DNA from: Nonomuraea coxensis DSM 45129
GTDB taxonomy: Bacteria > Actinomycetota > Actinomycetes > Streptosporangiales > Streptosporangiaceae
DNA: 64,000 nucleotides
NCBI RefSeq assembly: GCF_019397265.1
Contig: NZ_CP068985.1
Span: 7,993,001-8,057,000 of the forward strand
Reading direction: 5' to 3'
This document shows positions 18,043 to 26,776 of the stretch, piece after piece. Each line of letters starts with the position of its first letter. Within the stretch, counting starts at the first letter, position 1. Position numbers and translations under genes: made by a program. The notes under the pieces were generated by a model. The model was not told the DNA's origin, made no database searches, and saw only the letters and a list, made by a program, of their open reading frames with translations.

Positions 18043-18762
18043 ATGTCTGAGGTGCGATCGGTCGCCCAGCGGGGCGATCTCTTCGATCAGCGGGTCCGCG
18101 AGCACTGGACCGGCCAGCTCGGCAGACGGCTCGACGTGCTGGTCGCAGGGTGCGCCCACGGCGAGCCGCTGGCGCCGGAGCGGGTCGAGACCAGGTGCAC
18201 GGGAGTCGACGAGGACCATCCGGCGATCCGCGGGGTGGTGGAGGAGCGGGCCGACCTGGTGGCCTGGTCGCTCGGCGACCTGCGCGGCGTGCCGCTGCCG
18301 CCCAGGTCCTACGACCTGATCCAGCTCTCGTTCCTGCTGGAGCGCGTCAGGCACGCCGAGCTGGTGCTCGACCGGCTGCTGCAGGCGCTGCGGCCGGGCG
18401 GGCTGGTGCTGCTGCGCATGCGTGACCGCGGGTCGGCGTACGGGCTGCTGGACCGCCTCACGCCGAGGTGGCTGCGCCGGATGCTGTGGCGCGCGGTGGT
18501 GCGGCCGGGCACGCCGGGGCCGCTCCCGGCCGTGTACGAGCCGCTGACCTCCGCCGACGGCATGCACGCGTTCTGCCTCAGCCGGGGGCTCATGGTCACC
18601 GACGAGGAGCGGCGGGCGAGCGGCCCCGCCCGGTCGAGCCGGCTGGGCCGGGCCGCGATCGCCGCGGTCTCCCGGCTGACCAGCGGACGCTGTCCCGCCG
18701 GGCACGACGAGATCACCATGGTCATCAGGAAGCCCCAGCATCACTTCGCCAGGGTGCTCTAG
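18043..18762 (+). CDS. Class I SAM-dependent methyltransferase-like protein
   Basis: About 239 residues. The middle resembles a methyltransferase Rossmann fold: RLDVLVAGCAHGEPLAP (motif I, degenerate, lacking the usual GxGxG), GVDEDHPAIRGVV (motif II-like acidic end), LRGVPLPPRSYDLIQLSFLLERV and ALRPGGLVLLRMRD (motifs IV-V). The C-terminal ~90 residues are Arg-rich and do not match a named methyltransferase. The substrate is unknown. An in-frame ATG at 18025 is an alternative start. It is divergent from mfd and upstream of the sulfate-activation genes on the same strand. Confidence 0.65.
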   Translation: MSEVRSVAQRGDLFDQRVREHWTGQLGRRLDVLVAGCAHGEPLAPERVETRCTGVDEDHPAIRGVVEERADLVAWSLGDLRGVPLPPRSYDLIQLSFLLERVRHAELVLDRLLQALRPGGLVLLRMRDRGSAYGLLDRLTPRWLRRMLWRAVVRPGTPGPLPAVYEPLTSADGMHAFCLSRGLMVTDEERRASGPARSSRLGRAAIAAVSRLTSGRCPAGHDEITMVIRKPQHHFARVL

Positions 18763-18832
18763 CGGCCTGCTTGAATGAGTCGGTACACTCCTTCCCTACC
18801 AAGTCAGTCGGATTAGTTGGGATGTAGGAACC

Positions 18833-20047
18833 GTGGAGTGGACCCCCGAACCGCACGAGCTGGCCGACCTGGAGCTGCTGCTCTCCGGCGCGTTCGCGCC
18901 CCTGACGGGGTTCCTGGGCCACGACGACCTGCACGCGGTGCACGAGCGCGGCAGGCTCGCCGACGGCACTCCGTGGCCCGCGCCGGTCACCCTCCACCTG
19001 CCCGCCGAGGTCTCCCCCGGCGACGAGGTGACCCTGCTGGACCCCGAGGGCCTGCCGCTCGCGACCCTGACGGTGACCGCCCGGGAGGCCGACGGCCTGG
19101 TCTCGGGCCCGGTCAAGGGCCTCGGGGCGCCGGAGCACGGCCCCTTCGCCCGCCTGCGGCGCACCCCGGCCCAGGTCAGAGAGGAGCTCGGCGGGCGCGC
19201 GGCGCTCGCCGTCACCATGCGCGGGCCGCTCGACGACCTCTCCGAGATCGTCGCCACCGCCAAGGACCTGGACGCGCTGATCCTGCTCCTCCCCCTCGCG
19301 TACGGCGAGGGCGGCCCGGCCGTCGTCCGCGCCGCGCTGCGCGCCAAGGAGCAGCTTCCCCCCGGCACGCTCGTGGTCCCCGTGCCGCTGGCCCCGCGCG
19401 CCGAGCCGGAGCTCGACCTGGAGCTGTGCGAGCGCGTCGCGGCCGCGTACGGCGCCGTCGAGCACTTCCCCGGCCCCGAGCCCGTCACCATCCCGGGGCC
19501 GCCGCACCGGCGCGGCCTCGTCGTCTTCTTCACCGGCCTGTCGGGCTCGGGCAAGTCGACCATCGCCCGCGGCCTGCGCGACGAGCTGCTGGAGCTGGGC
19601 GGCAGGACGCTCACCTACCTCGACGGCGACGTGGTGCGCCACCTGCTGTCGAAGGGCCTGACCTTCTCCAAGGCCGACCGCGACCTCAACATCCGGCGCA
19701 TCGGCTTCGTGGCCGCCGAGGTCGCCAGGCACGGCGGCCTGGCCATCTGCGCGCCCATCGCCCCCTACGCCGCCACGCGCGCCGAGGTGCGCGCGATGGT
19801 CGAGGCGGTCGGCGCGGACTTCCTGCTGGTGCACGTGGCCACGCCGCTGGAGGAGTGCGAGCGGCGCGACCGCAAGGGCCTGTACGCCAAGGCCCGCGCC
19901 GGGCTCATCCCCGAGTTCACCGGCGTCTCCGACCCCTACGAGGAGCCGGACGACGCCGAGCTGGTCATCGACACCACACATCTGTCGATCGAGGCGGCGG
20001 TCTCCCAGGTGCTGGGGACGCTGCGGTCCGGAGGCTGGGTACGTTGA
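18833..20047 (+). CDS. cysC: APS kinase with degenerate N-terminal ATP-sulfurylase domain
   Basis: 404 residues in two parts. Residues 1-225 look like an ATP-sulfurylase (SGAFAPLTGFLGHDDL at 18-33 is the PUA-like opening) but I cannot find the QxRNP, HxxH or GRDH active-site motifs, so this part is probably non-catalytic. Residues 228-404 are a complete APS kinase: P-loop FTGLSGSGKSTIARGL (235-242), LDGDVVRHLLSKGLTFSKADRDLNIRRIGF, and EECERRDRKGLYAKARAG. It should make PAPS from APS. The GTG at 18833 follows TAGGAA. CysD and CysN, which would supply APS, are encoded at 31.7-33.9 kb. The stop overlaps the TauE gene start by 4 nt. Confidence 0.88.
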   Translation: MEWTPEPHELADLELLLSGAFAPLTGFLGHDDLHAVHERGRLADGTPWPAPVTLHLPAEVSPGDEVTLLDPEGLPLATLTVTAREADGLVSGPVKGLGAPEHGPFARLRRTPAQVREELGGRAALAVTMRGPLDDLSEIVATAKDLDALILLLPLAYGEGGPAVVRAALRAKEQLPPGTLVVPVPLAPRAEPELDLELCERVAAAYGAVEHFPGPEPVTIPGPPHRRGLVVFFTGLSGSGKSTIARGLRDELLELGGRTLTYLDGDVVRHLLSKGLTFSKADRDLNIRRIGFVAAEVARHGGLAICAPIAPYAATRAEVRAMVEAVGADFLLVHVATPLEECERRDRKGLYAKARAGLIPEFTGVSDPYEEPDDAELVIDTTHLSIEAAVSQVLGTLRSGGWVR

Positions 20048-20928
20048 TCGATCTCGCTCTGGTCGGCGGTTCCTTCCTCGTCGCCGTCGTCGTCGGGCTG
20101 ACCGGCATGGGCGGCGGTGCGCTCATGACGCCGATGATGATGTTGTTCTTCAACGTGCCGCCGCTCGCCGCGGTCTCCAGCGACCTCGTGGCCTCGGCCG
20201 TGATGAAGCCGGTCGGCGGCTTCGTGCACCTGCGCCGGGGCACGGTCAACCTGCGCCTGGTGGGCTGGCTGTGCGCGGGGTCGGTGCCGGCGGCGTTCTG
20301 CGGGGTGTTCCTGGCGCGCGCGTTCGCCGTCAGCGACGCGGTGACGTACGCGCTGGGCGTGGCGCTGCTGCTGGCCGTGGCGGGCATGGCGGTCAAGACC
20401 CTGCTCGGCGGGCGGGGCGGTACGGCGAGCGCGCACGACATCGTCGTGCGCCCGATCCCTACCCTACTGGTCGGTATGGTAGGCGGTGTGGTCGTCGGGG
20501 TCTCCTCCGTCGGCTCAGGCTCGCTGATCATCGTGGCCCTGCTCGCGCTCTATCCGGCGCTCAAGGCCAACCAGCTCGTCGGCACCGACCTGGTGCAGGC
20601 CGTGCCGCTGGTCGCCGCCGCCGCGCTCGGCCACCTCCTGTTCGGCGACTTCCAGCTCCATCTCACGCTCTCGCTGCTCGTCGGCTCGCTCCCCGGCGTC
20701 TACCTCGGCGCCAGGATCTCCTCGCGCGCCCCCGGCGGCCTGATCCGCGCCCTGCTGGCCATCGTGCTGCTGGCCTCGGCGCTCAAGCTGCTGGAGGTGA
20801 GCAACGGCGTCACCGTCGCGGCCCTGGCCGCCGCCACCGCGGTCGTGGTCGTCGGCTGGCGGGTGCGGCGGCGTACGGCGGCCGGACCGGCCGAGCCGGA
20901 CGCGGCCATGAGCCCGGCCGTCCGCTAG
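20044..20928 (+). CDS. TauE/SafE family sulfite/sulfonate-type permease
   Basis: 294 residues with about eight hydrophobic segments. The N-terminal half has the family signature VGLTGMGGGALMTPMMMLFF, and the second half repeats it as GGVVVGVSSVGSGSLIIVALL, the inverted-repeat architecture of this family. Members move sulfite, sulfonates or other small sulfur anions across the inner membrane. The TTG at 20044 overlaps the APS-kinase stop, so the two are translationally coupled, which supports a sulfur-anion role next to PAPS synthesis. Its stop overlaps that of the convergent GH26-like gene within a single CTAG. Confidence 0.85.
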   Translation: MIDLALVGGSFLVAVVVGLTGMGGGALMTPMMMLFFNVPPLAAVSSDLVASAVMKPVGGFVHLRRGTVNLRLVGWLCAGSVPAAFCGVFLARAFAVSDAVTYALGVALLLAVAGMAVKTLLGGRGGTASAHDIVVRPIPTLLVGMVGGVVVGVSSVGSGSLIIVALLALYPALKANQLVGTDLVQAVPLVAAAALGHLLFGDFQLHLTLSLLVGSLPGVYLGARISSRAPGGLIRALLAIVLLASALKLLEVSNGVTVAALAAATAVVVVGWRVRRRTAAGPAEPDAAMSPAVR

Positions 20929-22076
20929 GGACGCGGCACCGGCGTCGAGCGGAAGTAGGGGTCGCGCGCGAGCCGGGTGAAGGCCCGGTCGGCCCCCGGG
21001 TCGGAGTCGAAGGTGGTGTCGCCGCGCGGCGCCTGCGGCGAGTCGAAGTAGATCAGCGCCTTGATCTGCGGATAACGCTTGATCTGCCGCCCCACCGACT
21101 CGAAGAAGCGGCGCTTGAACGAGGGGTCGCGCGGCCGCTCGAACACCCCCCACTCGGCCACCATCACCGGCTTGCCGGGGAAGCGGAGCTGCATCCACCG
21201 GTAGAAGCCCGGCCACTGGGCGAACTCCTTCTCCTCCCGGGTCTTGTTGACCAGCCCGTCGAAGTCCTTCACCCGGTCGTCCGCGTAGGGGTCCATGGCG
21301 ACCCAGTCGACCACGTCGTCACCGGGGTAGAGCTGCTCGAACCACGGCTGGGCCGCCCAGTTGGGCGCCCCCATGTACGTCATCACGAAGACCGCGTTCC
21401 TGACGCCCCTCTCGCGCAGCCGCAGCACGACGTGCCGGTACATCGCCGCGTAGTCGGCGGCCCCCATGCCGGAGCCCGGCGCGACGTCCACGTCGTTCTC
21501 CGGCTCGTGGTGCAGCGTGAGGAAGAACCGCTCGGGGAAGGTGCGCCGCAGGTGGGCGGCCAGCCGGTCGATGCGGCGGTCGATCCTGCCGCGGGCGACC
21601 TCGGCCCAGGTGTGGTCGAGCGACGGCTTCCAGTTGATCATGAGCAGCCGCGGCCTGGCCGGATCGCGGGCCAGCCGGATCTCGGCCTGGGTCGGGAAGA
21701 CCTCGCCGCCCCGGTGGTAGACGTGCAGCACGTCGGCCGCCGCCCCCATGCGGTCCTCCGCCCCCCGCAGGGCCTGCTCGACCGGCACTCCGGTGAAGAT
21801 CTCGGGCGCCAGCCCCCACCAGGCGCCGCAGGACGGGATGAGCCGGGCGGTGGCCGTGCAGGCCGGCGATCCGGCGGCCCGTCTGGCCGGATCGCCGGCG
21901 TCGCCCGTGGAGCCCGCCGTGGAGCCTCCCCTGGCCTCCGCCGCGGATCCCGCCGTGGAGCCCGCCGCGTAGCCGGCGGCCGACTCGGCCGTGCCGGCCG
22001 TGCCGGAGCAGGAGCTGAGCGTCACGATCGCGGCGAACGCCGTGACCGTTCTGGAAGTAATTCCCCGTAGTTGCAA
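20925..22076 (-). CDS. GH26-like secreted glycoside hydrolase (lipoprotein)
   Basis: 383 residues. The N terminus carries a hydrophobic signal ending in the lipobox-like L-S-S-C-S-G, then a 50-residue Ala/Gly/Ser/Thr linker with GST/AGS repeats. The catalytic region resembles GH26 (beta-mannanase clan A): FFLTLHHEPENDVDV carries the likely acid/base Glu, and KPVMVAEWGVFER the likely nucleophile. The TTG at 22076 is supported by an AGGAGGG ribosome binding site; the longer upstream frame is not. Hydrolases of this kind occur in Wzx/Wzy exopolysaccharide loci, where they may trim or release polymer. Substrate is unknown. Confidence 0.72.
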   Translation of the reverse strand: MQLRGITSRTVTAFAAIVTLSSCSGTAGTAESAAGYAAGSTAGSAAEARGGSTAGSTGDAGDPARRAAGSPACTATARLIPSCGAWWGLAPEIFTGVPVEQALRGAEDRMGAAADVLHVYHRGGEVFPTQAEIRLARDPARPRLLMINWKPSLDHTWAEVARGRIDRRIDRLAAHLRRTFPERFFLTLHHEPENDVDVAPGSGMGAADYAAMYRHVVLRLRERGVRNAVFVMTYMGAPNWAAQPWFEQLYPGDDVVDWVAMDPYADDRVKDFDGLVNKTREEKEFAQWPGFYRWMQLRFPGKPVMVAEWGVFERPRDPSFKRRFFESVGRQIKRYPQIKALIYFDSPQAPRGDTTFDSDPGADRAFTRLARDPYFRSTPVPRP

Positions 22077-22372
22077 AATTGTCCACCCTCCTGGTCGAAG
22101 GACCCCCGTGATGTCACACCTGAACCTTGCCATGCCATTCCCCGAACTTCAGCCGGTGTGGAGAGTATTCGCAGGTCGGCAAGGGTAAAGCCGTGCCCGA
22201 TTTTTCACGGAATATCGATCTATAAAGGCCATTCTTTCCCGCCACGCCAGAGAAATCTCCGCGGATGCGAGTCGGGCGCTGATCGTCCGCCCTATAGTGG
22301 GCGCACGCCTCGGCCCGTGACGCTGCGTCGCCGGGCGGCGACGACGCGCACATCATCCAGGAGGCCGCTCCC
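22077..22372. other. Divergent intergenic region of the exopolysaccharide locus
   Basis: No gene is visible. The right part contains TATAGT (22293-22298) inside a small palindrome (CCGCCC-TATAGT-GGGCG), a plausible -10 element for the plus-strand exopolysaccharide operon, and AGGAGG just before the first gene. The stretch 22201-22260 is unusually AT-rich and may contain the leftward promoter. Confidence 0.4.
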
Positions 22373-23749
22373 ATGACCCAGCCGCCGGACGTCCACGCCC
22401 GCCGCCCCGGGGTCGAGCTGGAGGACCACCTCGCGCTGCTGCGCCGGCGGTGGCTGGTCCTCGTGGGCTGCGTCGTGGTCGGCGGCACCGCCGGGCTCGG
22501 GCTCATGCGGCTCACCCCCTCGGCCTACACCGCCGTCACCGAGGTCCAGGTCATGCCCATCGGCGCCCAGGAGCCCGGCAACCAGGTCACCGCCCGCCAG
22601 CGCGAGTCGCTCAACCTCGACACCGAGGCCAAGGTCGCCGCGTCCGCCGTGGTCGCCCGCCGGGCCGCCCAGACGCTCGGCCTCACCGTGCCCGAGCCGG
22701 CCGAGGTCACCGTGCCGCCCAACTCCTCGGTCCTCGCCATCGCGGTCACCGCCGCCGACCCGCAGACCGCCGCCACGCAGTCCGCCGCGTACGCCGACGC
22801 CTACCTCGCCCACCGCCGCGACAGCGCACTCGCCGCGCTGGCCGACCAGCAGCAGGCCGTGCTGGGCAAGCTCAGGCAGGTCAACGCCGGGCTCGACGCG
22901 ACCATCCGCAGGCTCGCCCTGCTCGTCAGGGGCACGCCCGACCACACCATCGCGCTCCAGCGGCAGAGCGTGCTCAACAGGCAGGCCGCGAGCCTCGCGC
23001 TCAAGTACGACGCCCTCCGCACCGTCGCGGTCACGCCCGGCACCGTCATCAGCCCCGCCGCGCCGCCCGCCGCGCCCAGCTCCCCCAGCCTGCCGCTGTA
23101 CCTCGGCACCGGGCTGATGGCGGGGCTGCTGGCCGGCGCCGCCGCCGCCCTGATCCGCGACCGGCTCGACACCCGGCTGCGCAGCGCCGCCGACATCGAG
23201 CGCCTGACCGGCCTGCCGGTGCTGGCCGACCTCTCCACCGCCGCCGATCCGGACGCGCTGCACGAACTGGCCGGCGCCGCCGAGCTGGACGCGCTGCGCG
23301 AGCTGGCCTCCGCCGTCGTCGCCGCCTGCCCGGGCAAGCGGCTGCTGGTCTGCGCCCTGCCCACCGACCTCTGTGTCTCCTCGCCCGTCGAACCGCTCGC
23401 CGTCAGCGCCCCGCTCACCGTGCTCGACGGCACCGACGTACGCGACCTCGCGCGGGCCGACGCCGCCCTGCTGCTCGTCGGCCTCGGCCGCGTCACCGCG
23501 CCGGAGGTCGCCGCCACCGCCCGCCGGCTCGGCCGCCAGGACGTCCCGATCATCGGCGTGGTCGCCGTCACCGACGTGGTGCCGGTGTTCGTGCCGCTGC
23601 TGGAGTCGCGCCCGCACACGCCGCTCGGCAAACTGGTGGCCACCGGCGAGTTCCCCACCGCGTCGGCCTCCGCCGAGCGGGGCGTCAGCACCTCCGCCGA
23701 GACGACTCCCCTGCCGCCGCTGCGCCGGCCCTGGCAGGGCCACTCGTGA
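22373..23749 (+). CDS. Wzz-type polysaccharide chain-length regulator with degenerate BY-kinase domain
   Basis: 458 residues. The first TM segment is RWLVLVGCVVVGGTAGLGLM (about 24-43), then an extracytoplasmic helical domain with coiled-coil segments (ALADQQQAVLGKLRQVNAGLDATIRRL), then a second TM near 240-258 (YLGTGLMAGLLAGAAAALI) followed by RDRLDTRLRSAADIERLTGLPVLADL, the link to a tyrosine-kinase domain. The C-terminal part keeps a Rossmann-like pattern but lacks a Walker A motif, so it is probably not an active kinase. It should control polymer length during Wzx/Wzy assembly. The ATG follows AGGAGG. Its stop overlaps the next start (GTGA). Confidence 0.83.
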   Translation: MTQPPDVHARRPGVELEDHLALLRRRWLVLVGCVVVGGTAGLGLMRLTPSAYTAVTEVQVMPIGAQEPGNQVTARQRESLNLDTEAKVAASAVVARRAAQTLGLTVPEPAEVTVPPNSSVLAIAVTAADPQTAATQSAAYADAYLAHRRDSALAALADQQQAVLGKLRQVNAGLDATIRRLALLVRGTPDHTIALQRQSVLNRQAASLALKYDALRTVAVTPGTVISPAAPPAAPSSPSLPLYLGTGLMAGLLAGAAAALIRDRLDTRLRSAADIERLTGLPVLADLSTAADPDALHELAGAAELDALRELASAVVAACPGKRLLVCALPTDLCVSSPVEPLAVSAPLTVLDGTDVRDLARADAALLLVGLGRVTAPEVAATARRLGRQDVPIIGVVAVTDVVPVFVPLLESRPHTPLGKLVATGEFPTASASAERGVSTSAETTPLPPLRRPWQGHS

Positions 23750-25026
23750 GCCGGGCCGCCTGGCCGATCGCCGCGCTGCTGGTCGGCTACCCGCTCTGGT
23801 GGGCGCTCGGCTTCGGCGGCCTGTCGGTGATCGTCCTGGCGGGGCCCATGGCGGTGCTGCTCTGGCGGCGCAGGCCGATCCTGGTGCCGCCCGGGTTCTG
23901 GCTGTGGATGCTGCTGCTGGCCGGCTACCTCGTGAGCGCGCTGATGCTGGCCGAGTCGCCGCCCGGCACCTACGGCGACCTCGGCCCCGGCCGGCTCGTC
24001 GGCTGGGCGATGCGGCTCGCGCTCTACGCCAGCGTCCTGATCATGGTGCTCTACCTGGGCAACCTGACCGAGCACGAGCTGCCGCAGCTCCGGCTGGTAC
24101 GCATGCTGGGAGTGCTGTTCGTCACGACGGTGGCCGGCGGGCTGCTCGGCGTGCTGGTGCCCGGCTTCGCGTTCACCTCCCCGGTGGAGCTGCTGCTGCC
24201 CGACTGGCTGAGCGGCAACGCGTTCGTCCAGAACCTCATCCACCCGACCGCCGCGCAGACCCAGAAGGTGCTCGGCTACGCCATGCCGCGCCCCGAGGCG
24301 CCCTTCGAGTGGGCCAACGCCTGGGGCAGCAACGTGTCGGTGCTGCTGGTCTGGGCGGTGGTCGGGTGGTGGGCGCACGGGAGCCGGCGGCAGCGCGCCC
24401 TGCTCGCCGTGCTGGCCGCGCTGGCCGCGGTCCCCATCGTCTACTCCCTCAACCGGGGCCTGTGGATCGGGCTCGGCCTCGCCGTCGTCTACCTGATCGT
24501 CCGGGTGGGCGGGCGCACCAGGCTCGCGCTGTGCGGGGCGGTGGCGGCGGCGGCGCTGGCGTTCGCGCTCAGCCCGCTGGCCCCGCTGGTCGCGCAGCGG
24601 CTCGACCGGCCGCACTCCAACGACATCAGGGCCTTCACCGTCACCGCCACGCTCGCCGCCGCCGCGCACTCGCCGGTGATCGGCTACGGCAACACCCGCA
24701 ACGCCACGGGCAACCACCGCAGCATCACCACCGGCCGCACCGAGTGGTGCCCCGGCTGCGGTCATCCGCCGCTCGGCAGCGACGGCCAGCTCTGGCTGCT
24801 GCTGATGACGCAGGGGCTCACCGGGGCCGCGCTCTACGTGGCCTTCTTCGCGACCGCGATCCGCCGCCACTGGGCCGACCGCAGCCCCGTCGGTCTCGGC
24901 GGGGTGCTGGTGATGGGCCTCGTGCTGCTCTACATGTTCGTCTACGACGGCCTGGTCACCCCGCTCATCCTCTACCTGATCTCCTTCGCCCTCCTGTGGC
25001 GCAACGCCAGGCGAGGTGCCGCATGA
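23746..25026 (+). CDS. O-antigen ligase/Wzy-type polymerase family membrane protein
   Basis: 426 residues with about ten hydrophobic segments. A long extracytoplasmic loop between 330 and 365 contains SPVIGYGNTRNATGNHRSIT and CPGCGHPPLGSDGQLWLLLMTQGLTG. The G-Y-G-N-T...H pattern with the H-P/S-D segment before the last TM helices is typical of the Wzy_C/WaaL family. The neighbours (Wzz, flippase, priming transferase) argue for polymerase rather than LPS ligase in a Gram-positive cell. The GTG at 23746 overlaps the previous stop, and the stop overlaps the next ATG, so this is one tightly coupled operon. Confidence 0.83.
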   Translation: MSRAAWPIAALLVGYPLWWALGFGGLSVIVLAGPMAVLLWRRRPILVPPGFWLWMLLLAGYLVSALMLAESPPGTYGDLGPGRLVGWAMRLALYASVLIMVLYLGNLTEHELPQLRLVRMLGVLFVTTVAGGLLGVLVPGFAFTSPVELLLPDWLSGNAFVQNLIHPTAAQTQKVLGYAMPRPEAPFEWANAWGSNVSVLLVWAVVGWWAHGSRRQRALLAVLAALAAVPIVYSLNRGLWIGLGLAVVYLIVRVGGRTRLALCGAVAAAALAFALSPLAPLVAQRLDRPHSNDIRAFTVTATLAAAAHSPVIGYGNTRNATGNHRSITTGRTEWCPGCGHPPLGSDGQLWLLLMTQGLTGAALYVAFFATAIRRHWADRSPVGLGGVLVMGLVLLYMFVYDGLVTPLILYLISFALLWRNARRGAA

Positions 25027-25925
25027 ACGACGCCGCCGTACGTCTGAGCTACCTGGCCGACACCGTCCGGCTGCTCTATCCCGGGCCGGGGTCGCCGCGG
25101 GCCTACACCGTGCTGCCGCACGCCGCCGTGCCCCGCCGGCTCGCGCCCCGGCGCTGGTGGCACGTCGGGTCGCCGGTCATGGTGCCCGGCGAAGGGTCGA
25201 TCGCGGCCTACCTGGGAGAGGTCTTCGGGCGGCCGGTCGAGACCGTCCTGCACGTCCGGCCGGCCCGGCGGGCCAACCGCAAGCCGGTGCTGGAGGTGCG
25301 CGCGGGCGGGCGGCTGCTGGCGTACGTGAAGGTGGGCGACAGCGCCCGCGCCCGCGTGCTGGTCGCCGCCGAGGCGGCGGCCCTGCGCAGGATCGCCGGG
25401 CTCGGCCTGCGCACGGTGGTCGCGCCCGAGGTGCTGCACCTCGGCGACTGGCGCGGCCTCACGGTGCTGGCGGTCTCGCCGTTGCCCGTACGACGCCGCC
25501 GCCGGACGCCCCGCCCGCTGCTGCTGGCCGCCGTCGCGGAGATCGCCGCCACCGGCCAGGAGGAGGGAGCCGCCTGGCACGGCGACTTCGCGCCCTGGAA
25601 CGTCTGCCCCGCGCCCGGCGGCCGGCTGCTGGTCTGGGACTGGGAGCGCTACGCGACCGGCGTCCCCTACGGCTTCGACGCCCTCCACCACTTCTTCCAC
25701 CGCGCCCTGCGCCGGCTGCCGCCTCCCGACGCCGCCCGCGCCTGCGTGACGCGAGCGGCGCGCGAGCTGGCCCCGCTCGGCGTGCCGGCGGCGACCGCCC
25801 GGCAGAGCGCCGCGCGTTACCTCATCGCCCTGGCCGACCGGCACGCCGCCGACGGCCACGAACCGCTCGGCCCGCCGCACACCTGGCTCAACCCGGCCGT
25901 CGACCACGAGGAGTCACTCCTATGA
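25023..25925 (+). CDS. Aminoglycoside-phosphotransferase-fold kinase in EPS operon
   Basis: 300 residues. The C-terminal half carries the kinase-like signature: WHGDFAPWNV (catalytic loop HGDxxxxN) and LLVWDWERY (metal-binding D-x-E/D). An N-terminal lobe has LLAYVKVGDSARARVLVAAEAAALRRI, with a plausible ATP-binding Lys and Glu. Members of this fold phosphorylate small molecules or sugars. An antibiotic-resistance role is unlikely in this position; phosphorylation of a glycan precursor or modification of the polymer is more plausible, but unproven. ATG overlaps the previous stop (ATGA), as does the next start. Confidence 0.75.
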   Translation: MNDAAVRLSYLADTVRLLYPGPGSPRAYTVLPHAAVPRRLAPRRWWHVGSPVMVPGEGSIAAYLGEVFGRPVETVLHVRPARRANRKPVLEVRAGGRLLAYVKVGDSARARVLVAAEAAALRRIAGLGLRTVVAPEVLHLGDWRGLTVLAVSPLPVRRRRRTPRPLLLAAVAEIAATGQEEGAAWHGDFAPWNVCPAPGGRLLVWDWERYATGVPYGFDALHHFFHRALRRLPPPDAARACVTRAARELAPLGVPAATARQSAARYLIALADRHAADGHEPLGPPHTWLNPAVDHEESLL

Positions 25926-26776
25926 GGACCGTGAAGCGGTCGGTCCTGTCGTTGTCGCGGACCGCGGGCCGGTTGACCGCCGGGGCGCGGCTGCTGCCGG
26001 CGTTCCTCATCGCGGGCGGCCAGCGGTGCGGCACGACGTCGCTCTACCGGGCGCTGGCGAGGCACCCGCTGCTGCTCAAGCCGGTGCTGCACAAGGGCGT
26101 GCACTACTTCGACGCGGCCTACTGGCGCGGGCCCGCCTGGTACCAGGCGCATTTCCCGCTGCGCGCGGGGGCGGCGCTGCTCACCCACCGCTACGGCGGC
26201 CGGGCGCTGGCCTTCGAGTCGTCCCCCTACTACCTGTTCCACCCCCTGGCCGGGGAGCGGATCGCCGCCGACCTGCCCGGGGTCAAGCTCGTCGTGCTCG
26301 TCCGCGACCCGGTCGAGCGGGCCTGCTCGGCCCATGCGCACGAGCTGGCCAGGGGGTACGAGACGGAGCCGCGCTTCGAGCGGGCCGTCGAGCTGGAGGA
26401 GACCCGGCTCGCCGGAGCCGAGGAGCTGCTGCGCGCCTCGCCGCACGCCCGGCACCACTCCCACCGCCACCACGCCTACCTCGCCCGCGGCCGGTACGCC
26501 GACCAGCTCGACCGGCTGGAGCCGCTGTTCGGCCAGGACCGCATCCTCGTGCTGGACAGCCATCTGTTCTTCCAGCAGCCCGAGCACGTCTACGACCGGG
26601 TGCTGGAGTTCCTGGGAGCGCCGCACCTGGGCTATCCGGAGTTCGAGCGCCACAACGGGCGTCCCCGGCCGCACCCGCTGCCCGCCGCGCTGGGGCGGAC
26701 GCTGCGCGAGCGGTTCGAGCCGTACGACGCCCGGCTGGTGCGCTGGCTGGGAGCGGAGCCGTCGTGGCGACGGTGA
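25922..26776 (+). CDS. PAPS-dependent sulfotransferase (1 of 3)
   Basis: 284 residues. The 5'-phosphosulfate-binding loop is LIAGGQRCGTTSLYRALARHP (about 30-50). KPVLHKGVHYFD follows, and the 3'-phosphate-binding segment is VKLVVLVRDPVERACSAHAHE near 120-140, the R-D-P-x-x-R-x-x-S pattern of NodH/heparan-type sulfotransferases. It should transfer sulfate from PAPS to a hydroxyl or amine of a carbohydrate. No signal peptide is clear, so it probably acts on cytosolic or lipid-linked intermediates. Start overlaps the preceding stop; its 3' end overlaps the flippase gene by 13 nt. Confidence 0.88.
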   Translation: MRTVKRSVLSLSRTAGRLTAGARLLPAFLIAGGQRCGTTSLYRALARHPLLLKPVLHKGVHYFDAAYWRGPAWYQAHFPLRAGAALLTHRYGGRALAFESSPYYLFHPLAGERIAADLPGVKLVVLVRDPVERACSAHAHELARGYETEPRFERAVELEETRLAGAEELLRASPHARHHSHRHHAYLARGRYADQLDRLEPLFGQDRILVLDSHLFFQQPEHVYDRVLEFLGAPHLGYPEFERHNGRPRPHPLPAALGRTLRERFEPYDARLVRWLGAEPSWRR

